Under the pieces are notes generated by a model. That model did not search any database. It saw only the letters and a program-made list of their open reading frames with translations, and had not been told where the DNA came from. The position numbers and the translations under genes are program-made. From NCBI GenBank assembly GCA_021904315.1, contig CM038909.1:23288212-23352211 (forward strand): a DNA stretch of 64,000 bases, given 5' to 3'. Below, one piece after another: positions 1 to 11,999 of the stretch; the stretch's first letter is position 1, and every line of letters begins with the position of its first letter. Origin of the DNA: Sphagnum magellanicum. Taxonomy: Eukaryota; Streptophyta; Sphagnopsida; Sphagnales; Sphagnaceae.

Positions 1-255
1 TATTTTCTGAGGATTATTATTGCTATAAGCATATGTTCCTAGTTGAAAAAATCCTCTCTTTATCCAGCTGAAAAGCTCTAAAAAAACCAAAGAAGCAGCA
101 CATCAAAACTTTCAAATGAGCAGAAAAAGAAAGAAAGAATTTTCAGCCAAAATGATGCAATTCCTGAAGCAAGTAAAGAAGATGGCAAGAAAAATGTACA
201 AGTCAAAAATGCGAAGGCTGTTGTCATCACTATTAGTTAGGAAACACGACCCATC

Positions 256-750
256 TGGAGACCTGCAGAAATTCACAACACAGCATTGCACAGAAAGGCT
301 TGAGATAACCCTAGCCAATGAACTTTCAGCCCATGCCTTTGTGTTTGTGACAATGCTCCTAGCTTAGGGTTTAAGCCTCAAGAAAGTCCCAAATTGCTTC
401 TAGAAAAGGAATAGTTTCACAAATGACAAAGTTGAAGCAAGTAAGAACATCCCCAATACACACTGCTACAACAAACTACAAAACAAAAATCCAGGGCATA
501 ACAAAAGTCCACAACACAGCAGTACACAGAAAGTTAAGATGACCCTAGCCTATAAACTTTCAGCCCATGCCTTTGCGTTTGCCACAATGCTTCTAGCTGA
601 GGGTTTAGGGTTTAAGCCTCAAGAATTCCCAAATTCCTTCTGGAAAAAGGAACTATTCCACACATGGCAACATTGAAGAATGTAAGAACATCCCCAATAC
701 ACACTGCTACATCAAGCGACAAAGTGAAAAATGCAGGGCATTTGGACACA
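256..750. repeat. tandem duplication, about 234 bp period
   Basis: Two clear copies and part of a third repeat a block containing TTCAGCCCATGCCTTTG (325 and 559) and GTAAGAACATCCCCAATAC. Copies differ by scattered substitutions. Short reading frames inside the block are not conserved between copies, so this looks like non-coding spacer rather than a gene. Confidence 0.75.
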
Positions 751-1414
751 GAGGTTCTCCTCATCTTTAACAAACCACAAATGGCACCAATTCTAGCATT
801 CAGAATCCTCCTGAAAAGAATTTTTCATATTCTATCAAATGCACATTTAGTTCTATTATTTCCTGTTGATTCCCCTTCCAAATTCAAAACACTACATATC
901 GTATGAGAACAAAGACCAAAGGGAAACCCTACCACTTGACGCCCTTGAAGAAGTTGTTGGAAGAGGAAGCATTCGATCGAAACTGGTGATGAAAATGATA
1001 CAAACGAGTTGGTGTTCCCGTCAAGTCGAGCACAGGCCAATAATAATCTTCACTGCACGATTCCACATTGCCGGATCCGAGCTCCATCTCTCAATCTTTG
1101 CGTTTGTCTTTTCCGAAATCGCTCGCTCGTGTCGTCTTCTTCATCAGTCCAAGCCACCTCTTCAAACCCTAAAATCCCAGGTCCCAAACCAATCCAGATC
1201 CCCAAAACTGAGGTCCGCAAACCAGAAGTCAGGTCAGCAGAGGGTTTACCCCAACGGACAAGATTGGAAAATCGAGGTGCCGATTTTCTTTCCCCAAATG
1301 TGATTGAGGTCTGGGGACCTCACTTTTTCCTTTATTTAATTTTTAATGGGGGTTTAGTGTTTTTTAAAAAAATTAGTTAATTTTTTTTTAAGGGGTATTT
1401 TTGGTGTTGTAATA

Positions 1415-1690
1415 GGGAGCGTATTCTGCACAATAATCAGCACTTTTCATGTGGATCAGTTTGTGCCAGGTGCTGACTAAAAACTACTTGGCAGCCTATT
1501 CTGCACAAAAAAAGATCAGCACTATTTATATGGATGAATGTACCTGTGCCAAAAAAGGTACATAAGAGCCTATTCTGCACAATATCAGCACATTTCACAT
1601 TGGATGAATGTCCCTGTGTGGTGGCTGACGAAAGTACATGGAAGCCAATTCTGCACTAGTAATCGCAATTTTATATGTGTATAAATGTGC
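1415..1690. repeat. four-copy tandem repeat, about 75 bp period
   Basis: The string (T)ATTCTGCAC recurs at 1422, 1497, 1571 and 1647, each followed by an ATCAGCAC-like and a GGATGAATGT-like segment. Copies are diverged. The array lies directly upstream of the probable MYB promoter. Confidence 0.75.
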
Positions 1691-1789
1691 ATTTGCCGAT
1701 CTATTGGCAGAATGTCCTGAGGTAACAGATTATGCAACCTGTAATATACCGAGGTGGAAGATTATGAATTTCTGTAATATACAGAAGAG

Positions 1790-2868
1790 AGCGCGCGGTC
1801 TTTCTCTCGCTCCTCTCTCGCTCGCTCGCTCTCTTCTCTTCTCTCTCTCTCTCAGCTTGGCGATGAGGATTGCTGATATTGTGCGCGACTGTTGTTGGGG
1901 TTCATGATCGATCGAGTACAGTTAACTGCTGCTGGGGACGGGTGGTGGTTGCTGTATAAGTAAGGAAGTGATGGCGGAGAGAGAAAGAGAGAGGAAAAGT
2001 TGTTACTGTAAGTGGGTATATTTTGGGATGTCCGTGGACTTCGGAGGATGCGCGTGAACAGACGTGAAGAGAGCAGCGCAGAAGCATAGTAGTGATGACG
2101 ATGATGATGATGAGGATGATGCTGATGGAGAGGAAGGGTGCCAAAAGCGACTTGTATAACTGCCAGCGGTTGAGCCAACGCTTGGAGTTCTTTCTCTTTT
2201 TGTTGTTGTTGTTTTTGTTCTGTTTTTTCCTGTTGTGTACCGGTTCAGACTTTTGCAGCTGCTGCTGCTGCTGCAGCACACACACAGACACACACACTTG
2301 CTGTTCGCTCTTGTTGCTCTTGGAAGCCCCGCTCGATGCACAACACAAAACACCACCACCTCCTTGGAAAATTCAATATACCCATCCAAACAAAAAAAAA
2401 CCTTCACAGACGTGCACGAGTTTAATCACCCATGATGTTGAACTGCAAACTGAGTGATGCTTTGTGAGGCTGCTGCTGCTAGCCTGCCAACTTCACTGCA
2501 ATCATGTGCTGAATTCAACAAGACTCTAAGATCACAGATGTAGATTTGTTCCTTTAGATTTACTGTCTGTCTCACGGAATTGTGGCTCAGGCAGAAAGAT
2601 TCAAGCAGAAAACCCAAATGATGATTTCACAAGCAAGCCTGAACTAGAAGCAATGTTTGACATCCAAGCTCAAGCAAGCAAGCAGCTCAATGAGTTTGGA
2701 AAGCAGCTGCCAAGCGACACCAAGCTGAAGTCCTCTGCACAGACCAAGAGCTGCATGGAGCAGTAGCAGCACCACCCACCCACCCAGCAGCAGCATGATG
2801 ATGGTGTGATCCAGAATCATCTGATGTTGCAACAAAAGGGGAAGTGTTGAAAACTTGGGTGTGGAGAT
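1790..2868 (+). promoter_or_regulatory. probable core promoter and long leader of the MYB gene
   Basis: A CT-rich patch at about 1798-1857 resembles the pyrimidine patch common at plant transcription starts; a TATA-like TATAAATG lies at about 1680. About 1 kb separates this from the MYB start codon. The stretch holds several short upstream reading frames, a (GAT/ATG)n run near 2092-2125, a GCTGCTGCTG run near 2258 and a (CA)n run near 2278-2300. It may contain a leader intron, but no pair of splice sites is convincing. Transcription start is an inference from composition only. Confidence 0.4.
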
Positions 2869-4356
2869 ATGATGTCGTCGATCATCGTCGACGAGGAAGA
2901 CTCGGAAGAAGCAGCAGCAGCAGAATCCTCAAAACCCAGGATGTCGATCCCTGACGAGCCTTCATCTTCTTGTAGCAGTATTCTTGCAGCACCTGAGCGT
3001 GATCGGCGCATGATCGCCTCTTCTTTGATCATTGATCTCCAGGCTCATCATCATGATCATGTGCACTCCCCCGACCCTAATCTTCTTCTTCCTCCTTCTC
3101 TGCTTCCTCCTGCCGCCGTCTCTGATCTCCCTCTCCGCGAAGACTCGTGTCTCTCAATTCATGGTCACAATCCGAGGAGGAGTCGGAGTCGAGGAGTGAC
3201 AACTTCTTGGCGACCACCAGTGGCTTGTTCTTCTTGTTCTCGTTCTCGTTCTTATGATGTTGCTGCTGCATGCATGCAGCCTCCTCCTCCACGTCCACTA
3301 GTGCAATGGAGTAGTTTGCCATCGGTAGCTGCGATTGCTTCTTGTAATTCTGCAGCAGCAGCTCGCAGCAGCAGCTTCTTGTGGGATCATGATCAGCATT
3401 CTGCTCCTCGACCCATTCCTCGAGCAGCAGTGCCCACTCAGGTCATTTCTGTGACACCCTTCCCTTCTTTGTCAGTTTCCACCACCACAAGACTCTCGGC
3501 CCTCTTTCACTCCCTCCAAGGCTCCTCCTCTTCCTCTTCCTCTGGCGGCAGCAGCAGCAGCAGCTCATCATCTACCCCTCAGTACTCCTCCTCCTCGCCA
3601 CTGCAACTCTCGTCTCAAAGTGCTTTCAGCTACATGACATCGATGTCGTCCTCCGAGGCTACAGTTCTCATGCGACCTTGTTCAAGATCTTCTTCTCACA
3701 CTGCCAAGAAGCTCGCAACCTGCCGGCATCAAATATTGCAAGCTGCAGCAACAGCTTCTTCTTCGCGTGATCAGACATCCGCCGTGCCCACTCTTGCAGA
3801 ACCGCGGGCCGCCGAGAACAATATACTTGAGGAAGACTGTTTCAAGCAACAAGCTGTACAACAACAACATGGTTCGACTCTTCTGCAAGAAGAAGACGAA
3901 GAAGAATCTGAACACTACAGAGATGACGGGCGTGAGCTCGAAGGTGGAGGAGGAGAAGCAGTAGAAAACAGCTTCCATCCTTCAGAATTTGGTGATCTGA
4001 TTGCAGAATCACCGACGCCTGGAGCTACATCGATGCGTGCAGTAGGTCAGACACTCGATCCAGGGATCAGCATTCCAATTGCTGCAGCAAGTCCAGGAGC
4101 TGAAAACAACGCTGCTGAAGCAGCTGCAGGAGTTCTTGCTCATGATGATGATGATGATGTTATTTTTGCTGCTGCTGCTGCAAATTGTAGAAGAAGAAGC
4201 TGCTGCTGCCATGGCTTCTTACAATCTCAGATTCCAGCTCCTTGCGAATCTCCAGAAAGTACGTCTAGCTGGTTGCGGCAGCAAAGGACTCTGCACTGTG
4301 TGCTGGAGACGACGACCTCTGGGCCCATGAGTGCTGCAGAACCACTGAACTTGCAC

Positions 4357-4389
<33 letters not shown>

Positions 4390-5356
4390 ATCGTCGTAAG
4401 CAGCAGCTCCTCGGTGTCTGAATTTTGTAGTAGTCAGATCATCCAGGGAAGTTTGGATCAACAAGAGCATGTGCAGCAGTCCCATGGCTCAGCAACTCAT
4501 GAACTCGACAAGCAGCTGGTCATAAACGTTGCCGCAACTTCAGACGACAACAACAACAACAAGACTTTCCCACATTCATCACAGCAGCAGCAGCAGCAGC
4601 AGCAGCAAAGTCTTGCAGGCAGGGTGAAGGGACAATGGGGTTGTGCAGAAGATAGAATCGTTAGTAAATTGGTGAAGCGTTATGGCACCAGACGCTGGTC
4701 CCTCATCTCCACGTTCCTGGCAAGTGAGTCAGTCTCCTTTTGCATCACCTTGCTCACTGCAATGCTCTCTTTGTCTTCTTCGTCATCACCATCTTCATCA
4801 TCATCATCTTCGTCTGTTTCTTTGGTTTTTTTTTTTCCCCTTGTTTTTGGATTTGAGTTTCTTCATGGAAAGTTTTTGTGTGTGTGTGTGTGTGTGTTTC
4901 GTTGAAGGGTTCTTGACGGATTTGATGTTGGTGCTTAAAAGTCCAGACAATAAATACAGTTTTGGTTTCTATGTACAAGGTAAAGCTGCAATGCAATGAA
5001 ATGAGTATGTGTGTGGGTGTGGGTGTGTGTGTGTGTGTTTTTGTTGTTGTTGTTGTTGTTGGGGAGAGGAGGAAATTTACAGATCGGTCAGGCAAACAAT
5101 GCAGAGAGAGATGGGTGAATCATTTGCAACCCAACATACGCAAGGAGTGCTGGACCAGTGAAGAAGAAGAGCTTCTTGTCCATGCACATTCCACTTTTGG
5201 AAACAGATGGTCTGCCATTGCTAAGGTAAGCAAACTGTCATGTGTGTTTGTATGCGTGTGTGTGTGTGTGTGTGTGTGTTGTTATCTTGAGGATTTCTCT
5301 AGTCTCTTGCACCCCACCACTGGTCACCCATTTCATTTGTGTGTGTGTGTGTGTGT

Positions 5357-5387
<31 letters not shown>

Positions 5388-7531
5388 AGATTGCACCCCA
5401 CCCACCATATTATTCCTCACACAAGATCACCTTCTCTGCTTCACTCTCTCACATCACACACACCAAAGAAATCTGCCACAATCCTCCAAAGAAATCTGCC
5501 ACAATCCTCCAAAGAAATCTGCCCCAATCCTCCAAACAATCTTGGCCATTTCATAACTTTCTTCCTGGAATTGTGGATATATTTTTGTCTAAAAGTTCCC
5601 TTGACCATTTTGCTTGGGATTTTTTAAAAATTTTAATAGCAAAATGGCGAGTATATCCCACCCAAAAAAATCACTGGTTTCATGGTTTTTATTTTACCTG
5701 TCAATTTTGTGATTTAGCCACACTGGCCATCCTCCACAAGAGGAATTAGCCAAATTTGGCTACCAGTACCAGAGAAAAGTTTTTTTTTTTTTTTTCTTTC
5801 CCCAAACTGCCTTATATGCTGACTTACTTTTACTTTTACTTTTTATTTAACGCTGACAACATACAAGAACCTTCAAAGTATATTCTAAATATGGCGAATT
5901 GTCATAAAATATATGGTGATTTTGTGGTTTTTTTTTCCCCCTGAAAAGTCATTTGTGGCAATCATGGACAAGAGGAATTTAGCCAAATTTGGCTACTGGT
6001 CAGAGAGGAAAGTAGAAAAACACTCTCTCAAGAAACAACTTGAAATTTCAGTTTCTCTGTTGCTCTCTCTCTTTCTCTCTCTCACAACAAAATCAAAGAC
6101 ATTTTTGGATTGTTGAGTTTTTTTTACAATATTATAAAAAAATTAATTAATTAATTTAAATTTAAATTTAATAAATTTATTTATTTTATTAATTTAAATT
6201 ATTTCTTTAAAATTTTAAATAAATTTAAAAAATAAAATTTTAAAGCTTGATGGGTGTTTTTTTTTGGGCAGATGTTACCAGGTAGAACAGACAACTCAAT
6301 AAAGAATCACTGGCATGCTGCTCTGCGAAAGAAGGTAAAGGATATAGGCCCTTAAAGAACCACCACCCTTTTTCTTTTCTTTTTTCCTTTGCAAACATAA
6401 TAATAATAATAATAATAATAAAATAAAAACTCAAGTTTTCTCCTTTGCAGTTTGAGTTCAATACAAAATAATAAATGAAACTTCCAATTGCTGCAAATAG
6501 ATCACAAGAGTATATTATTATTATTATTATTATCATCACTAATTACTATAATAATTTATTATATTCCTAAGGATAATTTTTTTGGGTTTCAATTTTGGTG
6601 TTTACTATTTATCGTAGAAGTACAATAGAAACGGGGGCAACTTCAACACATGTTTGTCGAATAATTAATTAATTAATTAATTAATTAGTTTTGAAAATTC
6701 AGTGTCAAAAAAAAAACATATATCCTTGAATATTTCAAAAAATTCTTTACTTTCCTTCACAAAAAAAAAAATTTTTTTTTTGGGGGAAAAAATTTATTTT
6801 CTTTAAAATTTCAACATTTTTGTAAATAATATAATTAGTGTCCAAACCGGTGTTGTGCAAGTATTGGAATATACACTTACTAGACTGGGCTTGGTATGTC
6901 TAGAGGGGAGGTAGATCTTAACACTTTCCATAGGAATAAAAGAGAAATAAAAAATTGAAAGTGTTAAAATCAAGCACTTGTCGAGATTCTCAATAGCCAG
7001 AATTCCACCAAAATTTAAAGAAAAATTTCCAGATTTATATTACATGGTTCAAATAGATAGCCAAAAACATAGAAGGATGTTTTAAAAATGTTTACTTTCA
7101 TATTTAGCTTGTTGTTGTCAAATTTGGCTACATCTTCTTATGGATAATCGCCACTTCGGCTACTAATTGCAAATTTGACTCATAACAAAACATTGAAGTC
7201 CTCTCTCCCTCCACAGGATCGACATGGGCAACAAATGCGGCCACCCAGTGTGCTAAGAGAGTACATTCAAAAGAAGACTGCATCAGGAGCATCACGGATT
7301 ATTAGTAACTCCTTCTCGAAGAGAGGAGCCACCACATTGGTTGCAACAACAGCAGCAGGAGCAGCAGTTCTTACCTCTGTTGATGCAGATGTAGATGATG
7401 ATGATGATGATGATGATGCTCATGAATTATCAACACCTTCTTGGCCTCCGAATGAAGCTTCTTCTGCAACTACATTCAAAGATTTTGTTGACATCAAGTC
7501 TTCAACTAATATAATTCAGAGGAGTTATTGA
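2869..7531 (+). CDS. R2R3-MYB transcription factor, MYB98/MYB64/MYB119-like
   Basis: Exons 2869-4723, 5083-5225, 6272-6334 and 7217-7531 give 791 aa. All introns are GT..AG and in frame; an in-frame stop at 2848 supports the start. R2 is about residues 586-637 (Trp 590, 610, 629) and R3 about 638-687 (Trp 642, 661, 680). The core SGKQCRERW...GNRWSAIAK|MLPGRTDNSIKNHW is diagnostic. R3 keeps a Trp at its first position, as in the MYB98/MYB115/MYB119 clade, where most plant R2R3 proteins have Phe or Ile. The domain sits near the C-terminus, also clade-like. The 585-residue N-terminal part is low-complexity, rich in Ser, Ala and Gln (nine-Gln run just before R2). The 104-residue tail holds an Asp run. 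Expected role: nuclear sequence-specific activator; in Arabidopsis this clade acts in gametophyte and embryo programmes, which is family knowledge and not shown here. Splice-site positions are inferred. Confidence 0.9.
4724..5082 (+). other. MYB intron 1 with microsatellites
   Basis: Donor GTGAGT follows ACGTTCCTGGCAA; acceptor TTTACAG precedes ATCGGTCAGG. The intron separates the two halves of repeat R2. It carries (TG)n at about 4878-4898 and 5008-5038 and (TTG)n at about 5040-5060. Confidence 0.8.
5465..5536. repeat. three-copy 24-bp tandem repeat in MYB intron 2
   Basis: AAAGAAATCTGCCACAATCC recurs three times with a 24-bp period; the third copy has one substitution (CCCC for CCAC). Confidence 0.85.
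5721..6010 (+). repeat. two copies of palindrome-centred dispersed repeat
   Basis: Both copies read CAAGAGGAATT(T)AGCC and contain the 16-bp perfect palindrome TAGCCAAATTTGGCTA (5747-5762 and 5980-5995). The same motif with the same flank occurs in the intergenic desert (29478, 52677), so this is a mobile or otherwise dispersed repeat that has entered the intron. Confidence 0.7.
6636..6850 (+). mobile_element. MITE-like AT-rich element (family A) in MYB intron 3
   Basis: The order CAACTTCAACACATGTTTGTC, (AATT)n, TTTCCTTCACAAAA, TTTCAACATTTTTG, AATTAGTGTC matches copies near 41091, 44423 and 49385. Lies in intron 3 (6335-7216). It has no coding capacity. Ends are approximate because the terminal repeats are diverged here. 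Confidence 0.55.
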
Positions 7532-8535
7532 TTCAGATGATGAGTCCAAGGCCTCGGCAAGTTCAACAGAATCCATTTGATCGTCTTATGACTGTCATTC
7601 TACCCAGTAATCTTGGAACTAGAAGAGGAGGAGGAGGAGGAGGAGGAGGAGGTTCTTGGAGTCTTCTTGACTATGCGTCTGCAAAAATCACTAATGATTT
7701 GTACTTTTTTACAAAGTGTTTGTGTTTCACATCAAAAAGCATATCAGCTCTGCAACAACACAAACTTCCATAGCTACCAAAATTTCACAGAAAATCTGTT
7801 GCAGCAAATGGGTGTTACTGTTTCAGATCAAAACATGATCTCAGATGTCTCACCATAACAGCAGACTTTCACAACTACACATTTTGACAATTTGTTGCAG
7901 CAGATTGGGTTTGTTTGCTTCATATCGAAGCATAATATCATATGGTCATAACATGCACCTTCATAACTATTACAAATTGGACAACTTGTTGTGGCAGATG
8001 GATGGGTTTGTTTCAGATCCAAAGCAGATTGACTCGCCCCATAACATTGAACCTCCACATGTCCAAACTTGATAAATTTGTGTACAATAATCGTGTGTTT
8101 GTGTGAATTGTGAGGTTTTTTGGGGTTTTGCTTTAGAGTAGAGATTTCTGCAACATGTAGTATATTGCCAATTTGCACCAAATTTTTGGGATTCACCTTT
8201 AGAAATTTAGTACCCCAATCCAATATGAAAATAGAGATATCTATCTATTGAGGAAGGGAGTTTGTTTGTTTAGGATTTTTAGGGTTTAGGGTGTAGAGTT
8301 TGTTTGTCAATTGTTTGTCATGTTGAGATATCCCAAACCATTGATGCCTCCTGTGGCACTCTTGGTGCCATTGGAAAACCTCAATGAGAAGAGAGATGCA
8401 CCGAGGTGGTTTCATAATGTTTAGACTTCTGATGCAAAAGTTGGTTGAATGTTGATGATTTTTGTCATTGAAAATTCAATAAGATCAGAAGTTGGAGCAT
8501 GCTTTCTTTCACTAGTGTTGGAAAGCCCTCAATGA
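7532..8535. other. MYB 3' region and spacer
   Basis: Probable 3' untranslated region grading into spacer. Three diverged repeats of the type TTGTTGCAGCAGATGGGT plus CAGATCAAAACATGAT recur between about 7795 and 8035. A short (GGA)n run lies at 7626-7651. No further gene was recognised. Confidence 0.5.
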
Positions 8536-8540
8536 GTAGG

Positions 8541-8815
8541 ATTTTGTGGAATTTTGTATTTTTTAGACCTAAGGTGTTGGGGAATATTTGGATTTTATGG
8601 AAATAATTTTGTATTTTCTAGACCTAAGGTGTTGGGGAATATTTGAATTTTATGGAAATAATTTTGTATTTTTTAGACCTAAGGTGTGGGGAATATTTGG
8701 ATTTTATGGAAATAATTTTGTATTTTCTAGACCTAAGATGTGGGGAATATTTGGATTTTATGGAAATAATTTTGTATTTTCTAGACCTAAGGTGTGGGAG
8801 GTATTGAATTTTATT
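8541..8815. repeat. five-copy tandem repeat, 54-55 bp period
   Basis: TAGACCTAAG recurs at 8564, 8619, 8674, 8728 and 8782, spaced 55, 55, 54 and 54 bp, with GGAATATTTGGATTTTATGG between. Copies are nearly identical, so the array is young. An open frame across it is only a by-product of the repeat. Confidence 0.9.
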
Positions 8816-9195
8816 TTAGTATTTAGTCATCAGAAATTGAGTTAAAAAAAAATTCCAGTTTTTAATGAAAATTAAATTTCAGACCATTTTTTATTTCAAA
8901 ATTCATTTAATTGGACCATTGGAATTTGGCACATATCACACTAAGTCATAGTTATAAAATGAAAAATCATCAATAACCGAAAAATGGAAAATTAAAAAAA
9001 AAATCTAAATAGGTGGGAAAGCCAGCAGCCAACCAGCCTTCTGCTGGTTCCACTTTTGGTGCAATTAGTTTTTAATGTGAATCGACGGTGGAGAGCACGC
9101 TTCGGAAGTGAATCGACGGTAGAGATTGGTAGAGCCCAGTACCACTTAACGGGGTGGCGCCGAGCCCGGTACGTTAATTCCTAGGTAGTCGTTGC

Positions 9196-9222
9196 AAACC
9201 CTAAAACCCTAAACCCTAAACC
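9196..9222. repeat. telomere-like CCCTAAA run
   Basis: Three to four copies of the plant telomere heptamer or its one-base variant (AAACCCTAAAACCCTAAACC). In plants such telo-boxes are common in promoters; it precedes a stretch with leader-like composition. Confidence 0.7.
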
Positions 9223-9229
9223 TGACTGA

Positions 9230-9820
9230 GTCTTCTTCTCTTCTTCCGTCCACTCTCTGGATCTTCTGCTGGAACACGACGTGCGTGGGATCCTGGAGGC
9301 ATCATCATCATCATCAGCAGCAGCAGCATCACGACAGCACTTTCACTAGTGTAAAGTGAAGCGAGGACAAGGATCTTGTGGAGCTTTTGTGAAAAAGGGG
9401 ACCGACAGATCAATCGTGGTATGTGCCCTTTCCTTCTTCACTCCTGTTCTTTTCCGCACACCATCTCTGCCTGAAACCTCATCACAGAATCATGTGTCAA
9501 AGGGATACTTGTACATCCAGAAATCCTTGTCACAAGAAAGCAAATCCTGGATAAGGATTTGCAACAAACCTGACTGATGCTGTCCGTGATGTGGTGTGGT
9601 AAGTTTACGGAGAGATGGGATTTGACGCACAACATACATGCTGGATGTTGTGCACCAACAAACACTGGAGGGGACACGTCAAAGGCATTCCAACGGTTGA
9701 TGTGGACAATGTGTGCAACAAACTTGAGGTTTAGGGTTTAGGGTTGATATGGACAGTGTTTGCAACAATTGAGGTGCGGCTCAACAGCCAATTGTATAAC
9801 AACAACCACATGCAATTGTG

Positions 9821-9856
<36 letters not shown>

Positions 9857-11990
9857 CACAAGTGAAGAGTGCAGTCGTTGTACTGCATGGAAAAACCTGC
9901 TTTCCACTAATCTGCTGAGATTTTGGTTTCTGGATACATCTCTTTTGCTGAAGAAACTGGAATTCTTTAGAATTGAGGAAGGATTTCTGTTGTAGATATG
10001 TCTGAGAGCTTTTGGGTTTTATGATCTGCCAGGAGTAGAAGACAGGAGGGCAAGGTTATTCATTGCCAAGTGGTGCAGTGTACCTGTTCTGAGGTTGCTG
10101 CTATGATCACAAGAGCTGTCCTGAGATCAGGCACATGCTTTAGAAGCCACTGCTGCCACCTATATATCCACCACTCATTAATGAGTGCCGGATGGTCTTG
10201 TACAAGAAGAAGCTGATGCAAAGCACAATTCCAGACATGATCTTCCTGCATTGTGCAGACTTGGTAAGCACTAGGACATTTTGGTTTGGAATACCAGGTT
10301 TTTATAATGCAGCTCATCCTTGAAATCCATAAACCCTAGATGGCAGCTTCATTGAGAGGGGAGTGTGGGGGACTGCAGCAAAGAATGGAACATACTTGAC
10401 ACTTGTGAAGGATGGAGCACAAGGCAATGATGGATTGATGAGCTTGTCAGGGTGGATTTGCGAGGGATTAAACCTCAGCAACTTGAAGAGAATTGGCAAG
10501 TTTCTCACATCCTTGCCACTGCTTCTTGTGCAACATGTGTGTTGAGTGTCTTTCACTGTCATGTTTGCAGCTAGGATTTTGGTTCTGAAACTTGGAAGAC
10601 TTTGCTGAAGAAGGGAAGGAAGCCATTTCCTTCTTCTGCAACTGATGAATTCTTCTGTGGCAGGAATTGGTCATATGTGCTGCTACTTTCTTTTCAACAA
10701 AGAATTGTATCTTTGATGTGGAGGTTTTCAACAAAACCTGCAGTCTGAAACTAATGATGATAATGATGATGATGATGAACAGGATGGATCCAACAAACCA
10801 TCTGAAGTGCTTCTATCTTAAGAAGGCAAGGAGATTTTGTATCAAGATTTTGGGCAAAGATGGTGGCGACTCAATTCTGAGGAAGAAAGCATGAAAGTGC
10901 CAACAACCAATGCTGCTGATTTCCCACACAATTCAAGCAGCTTGTCAGGGTTCAAGGCTGCTACTGGGGCAAGTGATGAGTGAGAGCAAGATTGACAGAT
11001 ACACAGCATCAATGAATTTTGCGATTCATCTCAGGATATGAGTAACAACACCTCAGCAACAAATCATACTGTTGTTGGTGAAAAGCCTCATGGAGCTTCA
11101 GTTAGGGGATCTAGAGTAGGAGGGGATATCTACAGAAGCAGAAGTTGGTGCATTTAGGGTTTAAGATGATTCATGGTCGAGGGTTCAAGGCTCACAGTGT
11201 GCACATTTGTGCCTGTGTCCAGGATCATATTCTTCAGTCTCCTGCTCACTCCCCCCCCCATCAAATTGATCCACAAACATCTATCTATCTATATGTTTGT
11301 CCTCCTTATATTATCCTCCTTGTTCCATCCTTTTATGGTTCCATCATTGTTCAGACTTCCCAATGATCAACATGCTCAATCCAGCAAGAAGTCTTTGAAG
11401 GTGCTTCAGACTCCCAGAACTTGCCTCATTATTTTCTTGTGGGTACCTAACTCTTCATGAACATTAGAAAGGAGACAGCAAGAACCGAAGGAAAAGATTG
11501 CAATAACTGCAACTGTCGCCGCTAAGCTCTTCTGGCACCATCTTTAAACCATCTGTTTTGGAAAATCATTCCAAGGTTTATTGTACAATGTTGAAACTCC
11601 TGTTCAATCTCCTTGATTTGTGTTAGCAAGATCTCATCTGGAGATACTGTTTTGAGCCAAAGTTTGCTTCAAACTCTGTTCTCTCTTCATATGAAATATT
11701 ACAGAGAAACTGAGTCCTCTCTCTCTCTCTCCTTCCTGTTGCACTTGAGGAAGTACAAAAGTTGCAGAGTTGATGTTCTCCTGATTCCTTGTTTCACGAA
11801 TCCTTAGGGAAGAACCTGAGTCCAAGTAATTAATTTCTGCCAGCAATCTTCCAGTGATGAATAGTTCAAATGCAGCAGCGGTACAGATATAATTGGTTTC
11901 GAAAATAGCTTGCCGCGATGAATCTGGTTACGAGGAATTTGATTTCGAAGACTCTTTGCTGACACTAGAATGTCTGCAGACGTACAATCT
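9230..11990 (+). other. gene-like region without an intact reading frame
   Basis: GC content and word use resemble the exons nearby and differ from the AT-rich spacers. There is a telo-box, a CT-rich start (9228-9260), a possible donor at 9419 (ATCGTG|GTATGT) and a (CT)n tract at about 9824-9852. Protein-like stretches appear but are cut by stops: about 10325-10545 + frame, 10820-10970, 11030-11155. I recognise no domain. It could be a decayed gene, a long non-coding transcript, or exons of a gene I failed to assemble. Strand is a guess from the possible donor. Confidence 0.3.
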
Positions 11991-11999
11991 CTCTGTCTC

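Larger units (their letters stand above)
5226..6271 (+). other. MYB intron 2 with simple repeats and two dispersed repeat copies
   Basis: Donor GTAAGC at 5226, acceptor TTTGGGCAG ending at 6271. It contains (TG)n near 5258-5279, (GT)n-(CT)n at 5337-5388, a 24-bp tandem repeat at 5465-5536, two copies of a palindrome-centred repeat (5747-5762, 5980-5995) and an A/T-only stretch of alternating TTAA/AAATTT near 6120-6240. Confidence 0.8.

Noticed and set aside
2092..2457. Met/Leu/Phe/Cys-rich plus frame upstream of the MYB
   Set aside because: Built from GATGATGAT, TTGTTG and GCTGCTG runs in the leader; no conservation signal.
8588..8845. Phe-rich repetitive frame
   Set aside because: Translation of the 54-55 bp tandem array; no start context or homology.
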